This document shows positions 12,624 through 22,657 of a DNA stretch of 64,000 nucleotides, piece after piece; within the stretch, counting starts at the first letter, position 1; every line of letters starts with the position of its first letter. A model generated the notes under the pieces. The model did no database searches and had not been told where the DNA came from. It was given only the letters and a program-made list of their open reading frames with translations. Both the position numbers and the translations under genes were made by a program. The DNA is from Corynebacterium senegalense (GTDB lineage: Bacteria; Actinomycetota; Actinomycetes; Mycobacteriales; Mycobacteriaceae). The DNA lies in the NCBI RefSeq assembly GCF_900411315.1, contig NZ_LS990887.1:186001-250000 (forward strand), read 5' to 3'.

Positions 12624-13343
12624 CTAGCGGCAGTGATCCACGAAGCGTTTCAGCAGCTCATTCGACCACGTCACATCGACGCTCGGCAGGGCCGCCACGA
12701 TGGTGTCGTACTCCGTCAGGGGGAAGTACCCGTAGTCGTAGTAGAAGTCCATGCGCGTCTTCATCGCGGCGGCGTCCATTTCCGCGTGAAACTGGGTCGC
12801 CCACACCTTCTCGCCCCAGCGCGCCACCTGAACCGTCGTGCTCGGCCCGGCGGCGAGGACCTCCAGGCCCTCCGGGAGGGTCTCGGGGTTCTCGGTGTGC
12901 CCCGTCAGCGCGCGGAAGGAGTCGGGGAAGTCCCGCATGAGGGCGTCCTCGCGCCCGGCGGCGGTCAGCTCCACCTCCGTCGGGCCGGAGGCCTCGGGCG
13001 CCGAGTGGCCGATGGAGCCGCCGAGGGCGTCGACAAGCCAGCTCATGCCGAAGCAGATGAAAAAGACCGGCCGGTCCGCCTCGAGCAGCGAGCGCAGCTC
13101 TGCGTGGATGTGCTCCTGCCAGGGTGAGTAGTGGGGGTTGGTCACGTTGAGAGAGCTGCCTCCCACGATCACGCCCGCATACTTGTCGACGCCCTCGATG
13201 CGCGTCCCGGTGTCCGCGAGGACCTGCATGTCCACGTCGCCCGCGGCGAGCCCGGTGGCGTCCAGGACGTCGCGCAGCTCGGCCGCGGCGACATCCGGGC
13301 CGAGCTCGCCGTTGCGCAGGGAGACGAGGAGGAATCTAGACAT
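12624..13343 (-). CDS. class I glutamine amidotransferase-like protein (second copy)
   Basis: A 239-residue stand-alone amidotransferase domain, with the nucleophile at Cys97 in FFICFGMSWL and catalytic His186/Glu188 in TQFHAEMD. It is a likely paralogue of the protein at 9911-10648. No ligase or synthetase domain is attached and no substrate is evident. It starts 24 bp after acnR on the same strand, so it may be read from the acn-acnR transcript. Confidence 0.85.
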   Translation of the reverse strand: MSRFLLVSLRNGELGPDVAAAELRDVLDATGLAAGDVDMQVLADTGTRIEGVDKYAGVIVGGSSLNVTNPHYSPWQEHIHAELRSLLEADRPVFFICFGMSWLVDALGGSIGHSAPEASGPTEVELTAAGREDALMRDFPDSFRALTGHTENPETLPEGLEVLAAGPSTTVQVARWGEKVWATQFHAEMDAAAMKTRMDFYYDYGYFPLTEYDTIVAALPSVDVTWSNELLKRFVDHCR

Positions 13344-13367
13344 GCGGCATATTCTATACCGCTTGGT

Positions 13368-13934
13368 CTACTTTCCTCGCACCGGGGCACGCACCGACTG
13401 CTCGACCAGGTCCAGCATCTGCTCCAGGCGGGCCGTGGGCTCGCCCTCGGCCAGCTTCACCACCAGCCCGTCCATGACGGTGGATAGGTAGGTGTGGATC
13501 ACGTCGACGGGGACGTCGTCACGCATCGCCGCGTTGGCCTCGAGCCGCGAGTGGACCGCGCCGTCGAGCACCTCCTGGTGGACCCGCCACCGCTCCTCGA
13601 ACCCCGGGTCGGTGCGCAACTTGCGCACGATTTCCGCTCGCGTGGCGTACCAGCTGTTCTTTTCGGGCCGCGCGATGAGCGTGCGCATGACCTCGATCAG
13701 CCCGTTCTCGGCGACGATCGCCGCCTGCCGCGCCGCGTCCTCGCTGGCCACGGCAAGGAAGAGCGACTCCTTGTCCCCGAAGTGGTGGAAGATCGCTCCG
13801 CGGGTCTTGCCCGTCGCCTCCTCGAGGCGCGCGACGGTCGCTCCCTCGTACCCGTGCTTCGCGAAGCACGCGCGCGCGGAGTCGATGATCTCCCTGCGGC
13901 GGCGGTTGAGTTCAACGTCGGGCACTATCGGCAT
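13368..13934 (-). CDS. acnR: AcnR, TetR-family repressor of aconitase
   Basis: A 188-residue TetR regulator. The N-terminal helix-turn-helix spans GYEGATVARLEEATGKTRGAIFHHFGDKESLF (about residues 27-58). The sequence and its position directly downstream of acn match AcnR of Corynebacterium glutamicum, a repressor of the aconitase gene that I recall senses citrate with magnesium. The start is an ATG at 13934, and 86 bp of GC-rich DNA lies between it and the acn stop. The operator for this copy is not certain; see the palindromes upstream of acn. Confidence 0.92.
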   Translation of the reverse strand: MPIVPDVELNRRRREIIDSARACFAKHGYEGATVARLEEATGKTRGAIFHHFGDKESLFLAVASEDAARQAAIVAENGLIEVMRTLIARPEKNSWYATRAEIVRKLRTDPGFEERWRVHQEVLDGAVHSRLEANAAMRDDVPVDVIHTYLSTVMDGLVVKLAEGEPTARLEQMLDLVEQSVRAPVRGK

Positions 13935-14020
13935 CGGGGTTCCTCACTTGCGGGGCGGAAAAAGGGGAGAGGGGCCCGCCGGCCGAAGCCGGAAGACCCC
14001 TCCTTGATGGTTACGGGAGA

Positions 14021-16813
<2,793 letters not shown>

Positions 16814-16850
16814 TTCTCGTCGTTAACCAAATCCGGGAATAATGACCCAA

Positions 16851-16919
16851 TTGGTGGTCAACTATCCATACTAAGGGACGCCACCAAATCCAGTCGACGT
16901 TTTAACGTAACGGCCGTTA
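16851..16919. promoter_or_regulatory. inverted repeats in the acn upstream region
   Basis: Two dyads lie between acn and the divergent DUF6676 gene: TTGGTGG (16851-16857) with CCACCAA (16881-16887), and a perfect 12-bp palindrome TAACGGCCGTTA (16908-16919). Either could bind AcnR or another regulator. The published AcnR motif as I remember it (CAG-N-AC ... GTACTG) is not visible here, so the assignment is open. Confidence 0.35.
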
Positions 16920-17026
16920 TGTTTTGCGTGTGAACTGCGTCTCACCGGCGGATGGGCCGTGTGACCTCCCCCCTTCGGGTGGGAAGGGCGGTGGGGAAGA
17001 CACGACGAAAGGACTGTGAGGCACCG

Positions 17027-17518
17027 ATGATCCCCGCAGACATTGACATGAACTCGCTCGCCGGGCAGCTGGAGGGCGACGGGATAGCTTTCGCCACGGA
17101 CAATCCGGCGAACGGCCCCCTCGAGCAGCACCTCTCCTCGACGCTGGAGTCCCTGCCCGCCGGCGAACTCGGCGAGATCGGTTTCGTCGTGCTCGAGCAG
17201 ACTCCTGCGCAGCCCGCAGACCTGAGGGACGTGGCGCAGGATCTGGCAACGGAGACGGGCCTGGGGACGGTGATCGTGCGCACCCCTCAGGCGAGCGGCG
17301 CGGCGAGCGACGCGGCGAGCAGGGCGCAGGTGGAGCGCGGGCAGAGGGCGATGATGGCGCAGCCGGATTACGGGGAGGGTCTGCGGGCCTTTGCGGGCGC
17401 GGCGCAGGGCGGGGTGTGGAACTGGCCTGCGGTGGGCGCGCTGGTCCTTGTGGCGGTGGCGGTGGTGGCGGCCGTGAGCTACCTGCTCGCCCGGTCACAG
17501 TCAAGCAGAAAGGCTTGA
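17027..17518 (+). CDS. DUF6676 family single-pass membrane protein (Rv1476-like)
   Basis: A 163-residue protein whose first 130 residues are soluble and acidic, with one C-terminal membrane span (VGALVLVAVAVVAAVSYLLA) and a short basic tail. The order acnR-acn-this gene-NlpC/P60 matches the mycobacterial acn-Rv1476-ripA region, which is the main ground for the name. The ATG at 17027 follows GAAAGGA; a longer in-frame start at 16952 is less likely. Function is unknown; tail-anchored topology next to a peptidoglycan hydrolase suggests an envelope role (inference). Confidence 0.8.
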   Translation: MIPADIDMNSLAGQLEGDGIAFATDNPANGPLEQHLSSTLESLPAGELGEIGFVVLEQTPAQPADLRDVAQDLATETGLGTVIVRTPQASGAASDAASRAQVERGQRAMMAQPDYGEGLRAFAGAAQGGVWNWPAVGALVLVAVAVVAAVSYLLARSQSSRKA

Positions 17519-17560
17519 CTCAAGGAGTAGCCCCGGGCGGTGCCGGCCACATTTCACTAG

Positions 17561-17576
17561 TGTGACGAAGATCACT
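17561..17576. promoter_or_regulatory. candidate GlxR (CRP-type) binding site
   Basis: TGTGA-CGAAGA-TCACT matches the CRP/GlxR pattern TGTGA-N6-TCACA at nine of ten arm positions. It lies about 380 bp upstream of the NlpC/P60 gene and 43 bp past the DUF6676 stop. GlxR is the global cAMP-binding regulator of corynebacteria. Binding is inferred from the motif only. Confidence 0.55.
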
Positions 17577-17750
17577 GAAATATACCGGCGTGTCAATCCC
17601 GCAGCGTGCGGGGCACGTTGGTCATGTGAATCGCCTTGACCAATGTGAAAGTAGGTAAAGGTTGTGCAACGGATTAATAAAGTGTCGTATGGTTTCGATG
17701 TCGGCTCGTGAGTCGTAGGCAATTTCATATCTCACCGTGACAACACAGGT

Positions 17751-17901
17751 TCGGGCATGTGGGGAAGCACGCCAAGCGCCGGAGGTTGACGCGGAGGGAT
17801 GATTGCCCGGCTCACGTGCCTGCGTCAGTAGTCAACTAACCTTCCGCCCGTCAAGCCTGAGGGCTTACCCTCTCGTGCCGTCGCGCGCCTAGTCAGCGCG
17901 C
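17751..17901 (+). ncRNA. structured 5' leader, candidate riboswitch (possibly c-di-AMP, ydaO-like)
   Basis: The gap 17519-17942 has no gene but is highly structured near its 3' end. The segment 17780-17792 (CGGAGGTTGACGC) can pair with GCGTC (17822-17826), GTCAAC (17831-17836) and CCTTCCG (17840-17846). AAGCC/GGCTT forms a small hairpin at 17853-17866. A 6-bp GCGCGC hairpin (17883-17901) follows, 41 bp before the start codon. Genes for NlpC/P60 hydrolases in actinobacteria are known targets of the ydaO-yuaA c-di-AMP riboswitch, and the UAACC element resembles its conserved CUAACC. The hallmark GGGGUGAAU is not clean, so the class is uncertain. The rest of the gap holds the GlxR-like site and nothing else I can name. 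Confidence 0.4.
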
Positions 17902-17942
17902 CCCGGCCGTGTGTTTGACGTGCGGTGTGAGGAGCACCTCCA

Positions 17943-19541
17943 ATGGGCAACCCCAGGAAGGGCACCCGTGTGCGCTGGGTCCGGACGGCCACCAGCGTGA
18001 TCGCGTGCTCGACAACCCTTTCCCTCGCCGGCACCCTCGTTTCCCCCGCGTCCCGGGCGCAGGAGGGCGAATCCTCCGCCTCCTCTCTCGTCGCCGCCAT
18101 CTCGGACGCGCAGGCCCGCGTCGACGAGCTCGACCTCGGGCTCGGCACGCTGCGCGAGAACGTCAACCAGGCGCTGGTGGATCTGCACGACGCCCAGTCC
18201 CGCGCCGAGCAGGCCCGCCGGGGCGTCGAGGAGGCGCGCAAGCGTCTCGAGGAGTCGGAGTCCGCCGTGGAGGCGGCCCGCGCGGAGCTGGCCGAAATCA
18301 CCCGCCTGCAGTACCGCGCCCAGGGCAGCCCCTCGGCGCTCGCGGGCCTGTCCGCCTCGGAGGGCGGGGACAAGCAGAAGGACGTCCTCGACCGCTCGCT
18401 CTACCTGCGCCAGCAGTCGGAGGAGAAGCAGGCCAAGCTCGCCGAGGTGGAGCGCGCGCGCACCGAGGCGGCCAACGAGGAGTCCACGCTGCGCGAGACG
18501 AGCCGCCTCGCCGAGCAGACCGCCGCCGAGGCAGAGTCGGCCGAGCGCGACGCCCGCGAGAAGCTCGACGCCAACCAGCGCGAGCTCGAGCAGCGCACCG
18601 CCGAGCGCAGTGCCGCTGAGTCCGAGCTGAAGTCCGCGCAGCAGGAGCTTGACGACGCCCGACCCGGCGCGTCCGCCGCCAAGGCCGATAACGCCACCGC
18701 CACCGCCACCCCCGCCCCCGAGCCGAAGAAGGAATCGGCGCCGGTCGATCCCGAGGTGGCCAAGGCGGTGCGCGAGAAGCTGTCCTCGGCCGCCCCGGAC
18801 GCTCCCGAGCCGACCGACGAGCAGATCTCCAGCGCGATCTCCACGGCGGAAACCGCGGCCGAGCGTGCGGGCGATTCCGCTGGCGACGCCACCGCGGAGG
18901 CCGCGGCGATCGCGGCCGCCACGGCCCTGATCGGCTCCTCGCAGGCTGAGCACACGGAGCTGGACAACCCCTACTCGGGCAGCAACTCGGCGGAGCTCAT
19001 CGCCGCGTTCTCCCGCGGCCTGTCCAGCGCGCTCGGCTCGGCGCAGTCGGCCGCGACTGAGGCCCCCGGGGTGGAGGAGGTGCTTCCGGACGTCGATACG
19101 GCGGAGAGCGTGACGGACAAGATCAGCTCCGCCCTGACCCCGGCGGCCAATACCTCGAAGGTGGAGACGGTGATCGCGCGGGCGCAGTCGATGATCGGCA
19201 CCCCGTACGTCTGGGGCGGTGGCGACGCCAACGGCCCGACGTCCGGCCTCGAGGGCGGCCAGAAGGGCTTCGACTGCTCGGGCCTGGTCCTGTACGCCTT
19301 CGCCGCGGCCGGAGTGTCGCTGCCCCACTACACGGGCTACCAGTACCAGCGCGGCACCCAGATCGACCCGAGCGAGGCGCAGCGCGGCGACCTCCTGTTC
19401 TGGGGGCCGGAGGGCAGCCAGCACGTGGCGATCTACCTCGGCGACGGCACGATGATCGAGGCCCCGCAGTCCGGCCAGAACGTGCAGATCTCCCCGGTGC
19501 GCTACGGCGGAATGTCCGCGAAGGCGGTCCGGCTGCTCTAG
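17943..19541 (+). CDS. RipA-like secreted NlpC/P60 peptidoglycan endopeptidase
   Basis: A 532-residue exported hydrolase. A signal peptide occupies about residues 1-40 (basic start, hydrophobic stretch, then PASRAQE). Next comes a long coiled coil (about 45-240), a low-complexity Ala/Pro/Glu linker, and a C-terminal NlpC/P60 domain (from about 400). The catalytic cysteine is in FDCSGLV (about 444), the histidine in QHVAIYLG (about 494) and the third polar residue in IEAPQSG. By family it cuts peptidoglycan stem peptides during septum splitting; the coiled coil is thought to restrain activity. The ATG at 17943 follows GAGGAGCACC. Regulation may act through the structured leader and the GlxR-like site. 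Confidence 0.9.
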   Translation: MGNPRKGTRVRWVRTATSVIACSTTLSLAGTLVSPASRAQEGESSASSLVAAISDAQARVDELDLGLGTLRENVNQALVDLHDAQSRAEQARRGVEEARKRLEESESAVEAARAELAEITRLQYRAQGSPSALAGLSASEGGDKQKDVLDRSLYLRQQSEEKQAKLAEVERARTEAANEESTLRETSRLAEQTAAEAESAERDAREKLDANQRELEQRTAERSAAESELKSAQQELDDARPGASAAKADNATATATPAPEPKKESAPVDPEVAKAVREKLSSAAPDAPEPTDEQISSAISTAETAAERAGDSAGDATAEAAAIAAATALIGSSQAEHTELDNPYSGSNSAELIAAFSRGLSSALGSAQSAATEAPGVEEVLPDVDTAESVTDKISSALTPAANTSKVETVIARAQSMIGTPYVWGGGDANGPTSGLEGGQKGFDCSGLVLYAFAAAGVSLPHYTGYQYQRGTQIDPSEAQRGDLLFWGPEGSQHVAIYLGDGTMIEAPQSGQNVQISPVRYGGMSAKAVRLL

Positions 19542-19562
19542 CCATCCTCTACTATCTGAGGC

Positions 19563-20594
19563 ATGGCATTGAACGACTACGACGCACTCCTCGTCCTCTC
19601 CTTCGGCGGCCCTGAAGGAAAGGACGAGGTCATTCCTTTTCTGGAAAACGTGACCCGCGGCCGCGGCATCCCCCGCGAGCGCCTGGCCGAGGTGGGTGAG
19701 CACTACTTCCACTTCGGCGGCGTCAGCCCGATCACCGCCCAAAACAGGGAGATCATCGCCAATATCGAGGCGGAGCTGGCCGGGCGCGGCCACGACCTTC
19801 CGGTCTACTTCGGCAACCGCAACTGGCGCCCCTTCGCGGAGGATGCCGCACGCACCATCGCGGAAGACGGGCACCGGCGCGTGCTCGTGTTCGCCACCTC
19901 GGCCTGGGGCGGTTACTCCGCCTGCCGCCAGTACGACGAGGACATCGAGCGGCTGCGCGAGGTCACGCCGGAGATCGAGTACACGAAGCTCTGGCAGTTC
20001 TACGGCCACCCCGAGTTCGTCCGTCTCAACGCCGAGTACCTCTCCGAGGCATGGAAGAAGGGCGAGGCCGGCGCGACCAAGGTCCTCTTCTCCGCGCACA
20101 GCGTCCCCTCCGCCGCCGACGAGGTCTCCGGCGGGCCGACCGACGCCCACCTCTACTCGCGCCAGGTCGCGGAGGCCTCGCGCCTCATCGCCGAGGCCGC
20201 GGGCGTCACGGACTACGAGGTGGTCTGGCAGTCCCGCTCCGGCAACCCCGCCACCCCCTGGCTCGAGCCGGATGTGGTAGACCGCTCCCTCGAGCTGCAC
20301 GAGGAGGAGGGCACTCAGCACGTCATCTGCGTGCCGGTCGGCTTCATCACGGATCACATGGAGGTCGTCTGGGACCTGGATACCGAGCTCCGGGAGGCGC
20401 TGGAGGACAAGGGCATGACGCTCGATCGCCTGCCCACCGTTGGTCTGACGAAGGATTTCGCGGCGATGGTCGTCGACATCGCGGAGAACGTCGCCCAGGG
20501 CGCGGAGCCCGCAAGCCTGTCGACGGTCACCGTCCAGGGCTGCACCGTCAACGGCGCCCCTTGCGCCCCGGGGTGCTGCAAGAAGGAAGCCTAG
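19563..20594 (+). CDS. hemH: ferrochelatase (coproporphyrin type)
   Basis: A 343-residue ferrochelatase that inserts Fe2+ into the porphyrin. In actinobacteria this acts in the coproporphyrin-dependent haem pathway (CpfC). Visible motifs are LLVLSFGGPEG at the N-terminus, HFGGVSPIT and the catalytic FSAHSVP. The cysteine-rich C-terminus (QGCTVNGAPCAPGCC) fits the [2Fe-2S] cluster of actinobacterial enzymes. It starts 21 bp after the RipA-like gene, and its end overlaps the convergent gene at 20591 by 4 bp. Confidence 0.95.
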   Translation: MALNDYDALLVLSFGGPEGKDEVIPFLENVTRGRGIPRERLAEVGEHYFHFGGVSPITAQNREIIANIEAELAGRGHDLPVYFGNRNWRPFAEDAARTIAEDGHRRVLVFATSAWGGYSACRQYDEDIERLREVTPEIEYTKLWQFYGHPEFVRLNAEYLSEAWKKGEAGATKVLFSAHSVPSAADEVSGGPTDAHLYSRQVAEASRLIAEAAGVTDYEVVWQSRSGNPATPWLEPDVVDRSLELHEEEGTQHVICVPVGFITDHMEVVWDLDTELREALEDKGMTLDRLPTVGLTKDFAAMVVDIAENVAQGAEPASLSTVTVQGCTVNGAPCAPGCCKKEA

Positions 20595-21358
20595 CCGTAG
20601 GCCTCCCGCCACAGGTCATGCACCGCGTCGGCGACTCCGGCCATGCGGGCGGTGCGGATGTGGCGCCACAGGGCGAAAAGCTGGGGATCAAGGCTGTGGT
20701 CGCCGACGGTGTCCGTCACAGTCTCGATGATCGCCGCGACCCGGTCCGCCCGGGCGAAGAGCTTCGCCGCCCGCGGGGTCACGCAGCCGGGCAGACCCGG
20801 CGTGTCGTAGAAGTCTGATAGGGCACCGACCGTCAGGCGGGGGTTCGGCAGGTCCGCCGCGCCGCCCCCGAGGGCCTCGATGAGGTCGGCGGCCTGGTCG
20901 GTGGCCCGCGCGAGCAGCGCGTCGGCCTCGCCGGGGGTGAGCCAGGCGGGCTCGGGGAGGCGCTCGTGCTCCTCGAACCAGCGCCATTCCACCGCGCCCT
21001 CCGTGTAGCGCGGCACGAGGATGTGGGTCAGCTCGTCGCTCTCGCGAAGCGCCACCGCCCCGGCCGGGGTGAGGGCGGACAGGGCGGGAGAGCCGGCGGG
21101 AATGGCGGCGGCCTGGCCGGGTCCCCACAGCAGGAGGCGGACGGCAGGGTCGGGGGAGGTGAGGTCGGCGGCTGCTCGGGCGTCGGCAAGCAATGCGGCG
21201 ATGGGGCGCCCGCCGTAGGTGTGGGTGCCACCGAGGTCGCGCAGTGCGTCGAGGAGCTCGTCCGTCGGTTCGTGGCCGTAGAGCCAGGCCGCGAGCCAGA
21301 CGGCGGTGTTCTGCAGGGGTGAGTAGACTTCGGCGCGCGTGTACACCGCGGCAATCAT
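20591..21358 (-). CDS. conserved hypothetical protein
   Basis: A 255-residue protein, mostly soluble, beginning MIAAVYTRAEVYSP. I do not recognise the family. It is rich in Ala, Leu and acidic residues with no signal peptide or membrane segment. The ATG at 21358 was chosen because an earlier in-frame methionine would run into the divergent DUF3097 gene, whose start is 22 bp away. It is convergent with hemH. Codon use is like its neighbours, so it looks like a genuine resident gene. Confidence 0.75.
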   Translation of the reverse strand: MIAAVYTRAEVYSPLQNTAVWLAAWLYGHEPTDELLDALRDLGGTHTYGGRPIAALLADARAAADLTSPDPAVRLLLWGPGQAAAIPAGSPALSALTPAGAVALRESDELTHILVPRYTEGAVEWRWFEEHERLPEPAWLTPGEADALLARATDQAADLIEALGGGAADLPNPRLTVGALSDFYDTPGLPGCVTPRAAKLFARADRVAAIIETVTDTVGDHSLDPQLFALWRHIRTARMAGVADAVHDLWREAYG

Positions 21359-21379
21359 AGCGGATAGAATCTGCCCACT

Positions 21380-22219
21380 ATGGGTTTCGATGAGCGCTAC
21401 GGTGGAGACATTTTCAAGGGTCATTCGCGCAGGCAGCGGCCCTCCTATCCCGCGATCCCGGCCGAGCCCGGCCTGGTCGCGGAGGTCGTCGGCGACGAGT
21501 TCGTCGGCGCGGTGGTGGGCTTCGAGCGGACCCACGACGGAGATTTCGTGCGGCTCGAGGACCGCCGCGGCACCCAGCGGCTGTTCAAGATGCTTCCCGG
21601 CGCCTTCCTCGTGGAGGGCAACCGGGTCACCCTGGTGCGCCACGTGGAAAAGCGCGCCCCCCACACGTCGAACTCGGGCTCGAGGCGGGTGGAGAACGTG
21701 AAGGCGAAGGTCGCCATGCCGAGCCGGATCTGGGTCGAGGGCATCCACGACGCCGCGATCGTGGAAAAGGTCTGGGGCCACGACCTGCGCGTGGAGGGTG
21801 TCGTCGTGGAGTACCTCGAGGGGCTGGACAACCTGGGGGAGAAGCTCGCCGAGTTCCAGCCGGGGCCGGGCCGCCGCATCGGGGTGCTGGCGGACCACCT
21901 CATCGAGGGCACCAAGGAGTCCCGCCTGGTGGAAAACGTCGGCCCCGACGTGCTCGTCACCGGCCACCCCTACATCGACATCTGGGCGGCGGTGAAGCCG
22001 CGCAGCGTGCGCATCCGCGAGTGGCCCGAGGTGCCCTACGGCGAGGACTGGAAGACGGGCGTGTGCGCGCGCCTCGGCTGGTCCGACACGAGGGAGGGGT
22101 GGAACAGGGTCTACAACGCGGTCTCGACGTTCCGCGACCTCGACTACACCCTCATCGGGGCGGTGGAGCGGCTCATCGATTTCGTCACAACCCCTGAGCT
22201 GAGCAAGGCGGACATGTAG
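21380..22219 (+). CDS. DUF3097 family protein
   Basis: A 279-residue actinobacterial DUF3097 protein. It shows an N-terminal beta-rich part (VGAVVGFERTHDGDFVRLEDRRG) and a core RIWVEGIHDAAIVEKVWGHDLR followed by GVLADHLIEGTKES. That core looks like a TOPRIM-type acidic motif set (E ... D-x-L), but this comparison is my inference. Its function is unknown. It is divergent from the gene at 20591 and followed by the NfeD/SPFH pair. Confidence 0.88.
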   Translation: MGFDERYGGDIFKGHSRRQRPSYPAIPAEPGLVAEVVGDEFVGAVVGFERTHDGDFVRLEDRRGTQRLFKMLPGAFLVEGNRVTLVRHVEKRAPHTSNSGSRRVENVKAKVAMPSRIWVEGIHDAAIVEKVWGHDLRVEGVVVEYLEGLDNLGEKLAEFQPGPGRRIGVLADHLIEGTKESRLVENVGPDVLVTGHPYIDIWAAVKPRSVRIREWPEVPYGEDWKTGVCARLGWSDTREGWNRVYNAVSTFRDLDYTLIGAVERLIDFVTTPELSKADM

Positions 22220-22228
22220 CCTGGGCAC

Positions 22229-22657
22229 GTGGGCGCACTCATCTGGTTTATCGCAGCACTCGTCATCGCCGGGCTTGAGCTGGCGGCGGGCGAGTTCACC
22301 TTCCTGATGATTGCCGCCGGCGCCCTCACCACCTCCGGCGCGGCGCTGTTCGGCCTGCCCCTGTGGGCCGAGGTGGCCGTCTTCGCCGCCTCCTCCGCGG
22401 CCTTCTGGTTCTTCCTGCGGCCCTACCTGCACCGGCGCTTCATCAAGCCGCCGCTTTACGACGACTCACCGCGCGCCCTCGTCGGCTCGCGCGCGGAGGT
22501 GCTGGAGGAGATCACCCCCGCCGGCGGCCAGGTGCGCCTGGACGGCTCCATCTGGTCCGCCCGCTCGCTCGACCCCGCGGTGAGCATCCCCGCCGGGGCG
22601 CACGTGACCGTATCCGACATCGACGGCCCGGTGGCGGTCGTCTGGAAGGAAAGCTGA
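22229..22657 (+). CDS. NfeD-like membrane protein
   Basis: A 142-residue protein with two to three N-terminal hydrophobic segments (LIWFIAALVIAGLELAAG, FTFLMIAAGALTTSGAALFG, VAVFAASSAAFWFFLRPYL) and a C-terminal OB-fold domain (about 75-142: ALVGSRAEVLEEITPAGGQVRLDGSIWSARS). NfeD proteins partner SPFH proteins in membrane quality control. The stop overlaps the start of the adjacent SPFH gene by one base, consistent with a functional pair. The start is a GTG. Confidence 0.9.
   Translation: MGALIWFIAALVIAGLELAAGEFTFLMIAAGALTTSGAALFGLPLWAEVAVFAASSAAFWFFLRPYLHRRFIKPPLYDDSPRALVGSRAEVLEEITPAGGQVRLDGSIWSARSLDPAVSIPAGAHVTVSDIDGPVAVVWKES

Noticed and set aside
13935..14020. Terminator between acn and acnR
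   Set aside because: The gap has GC-rich complementarity (CCGGC/GCCGG) but no T-run on the minus strand, and the genes are expected to be co-transcribed.
20591..22432. A 613-residue version of the hypothetical gene at 20591
   Set aside because: The extra N-terminal part is antisense to DUF3097 and has no domain; the methionine at 21358 gives a sensible non-overlapping start.
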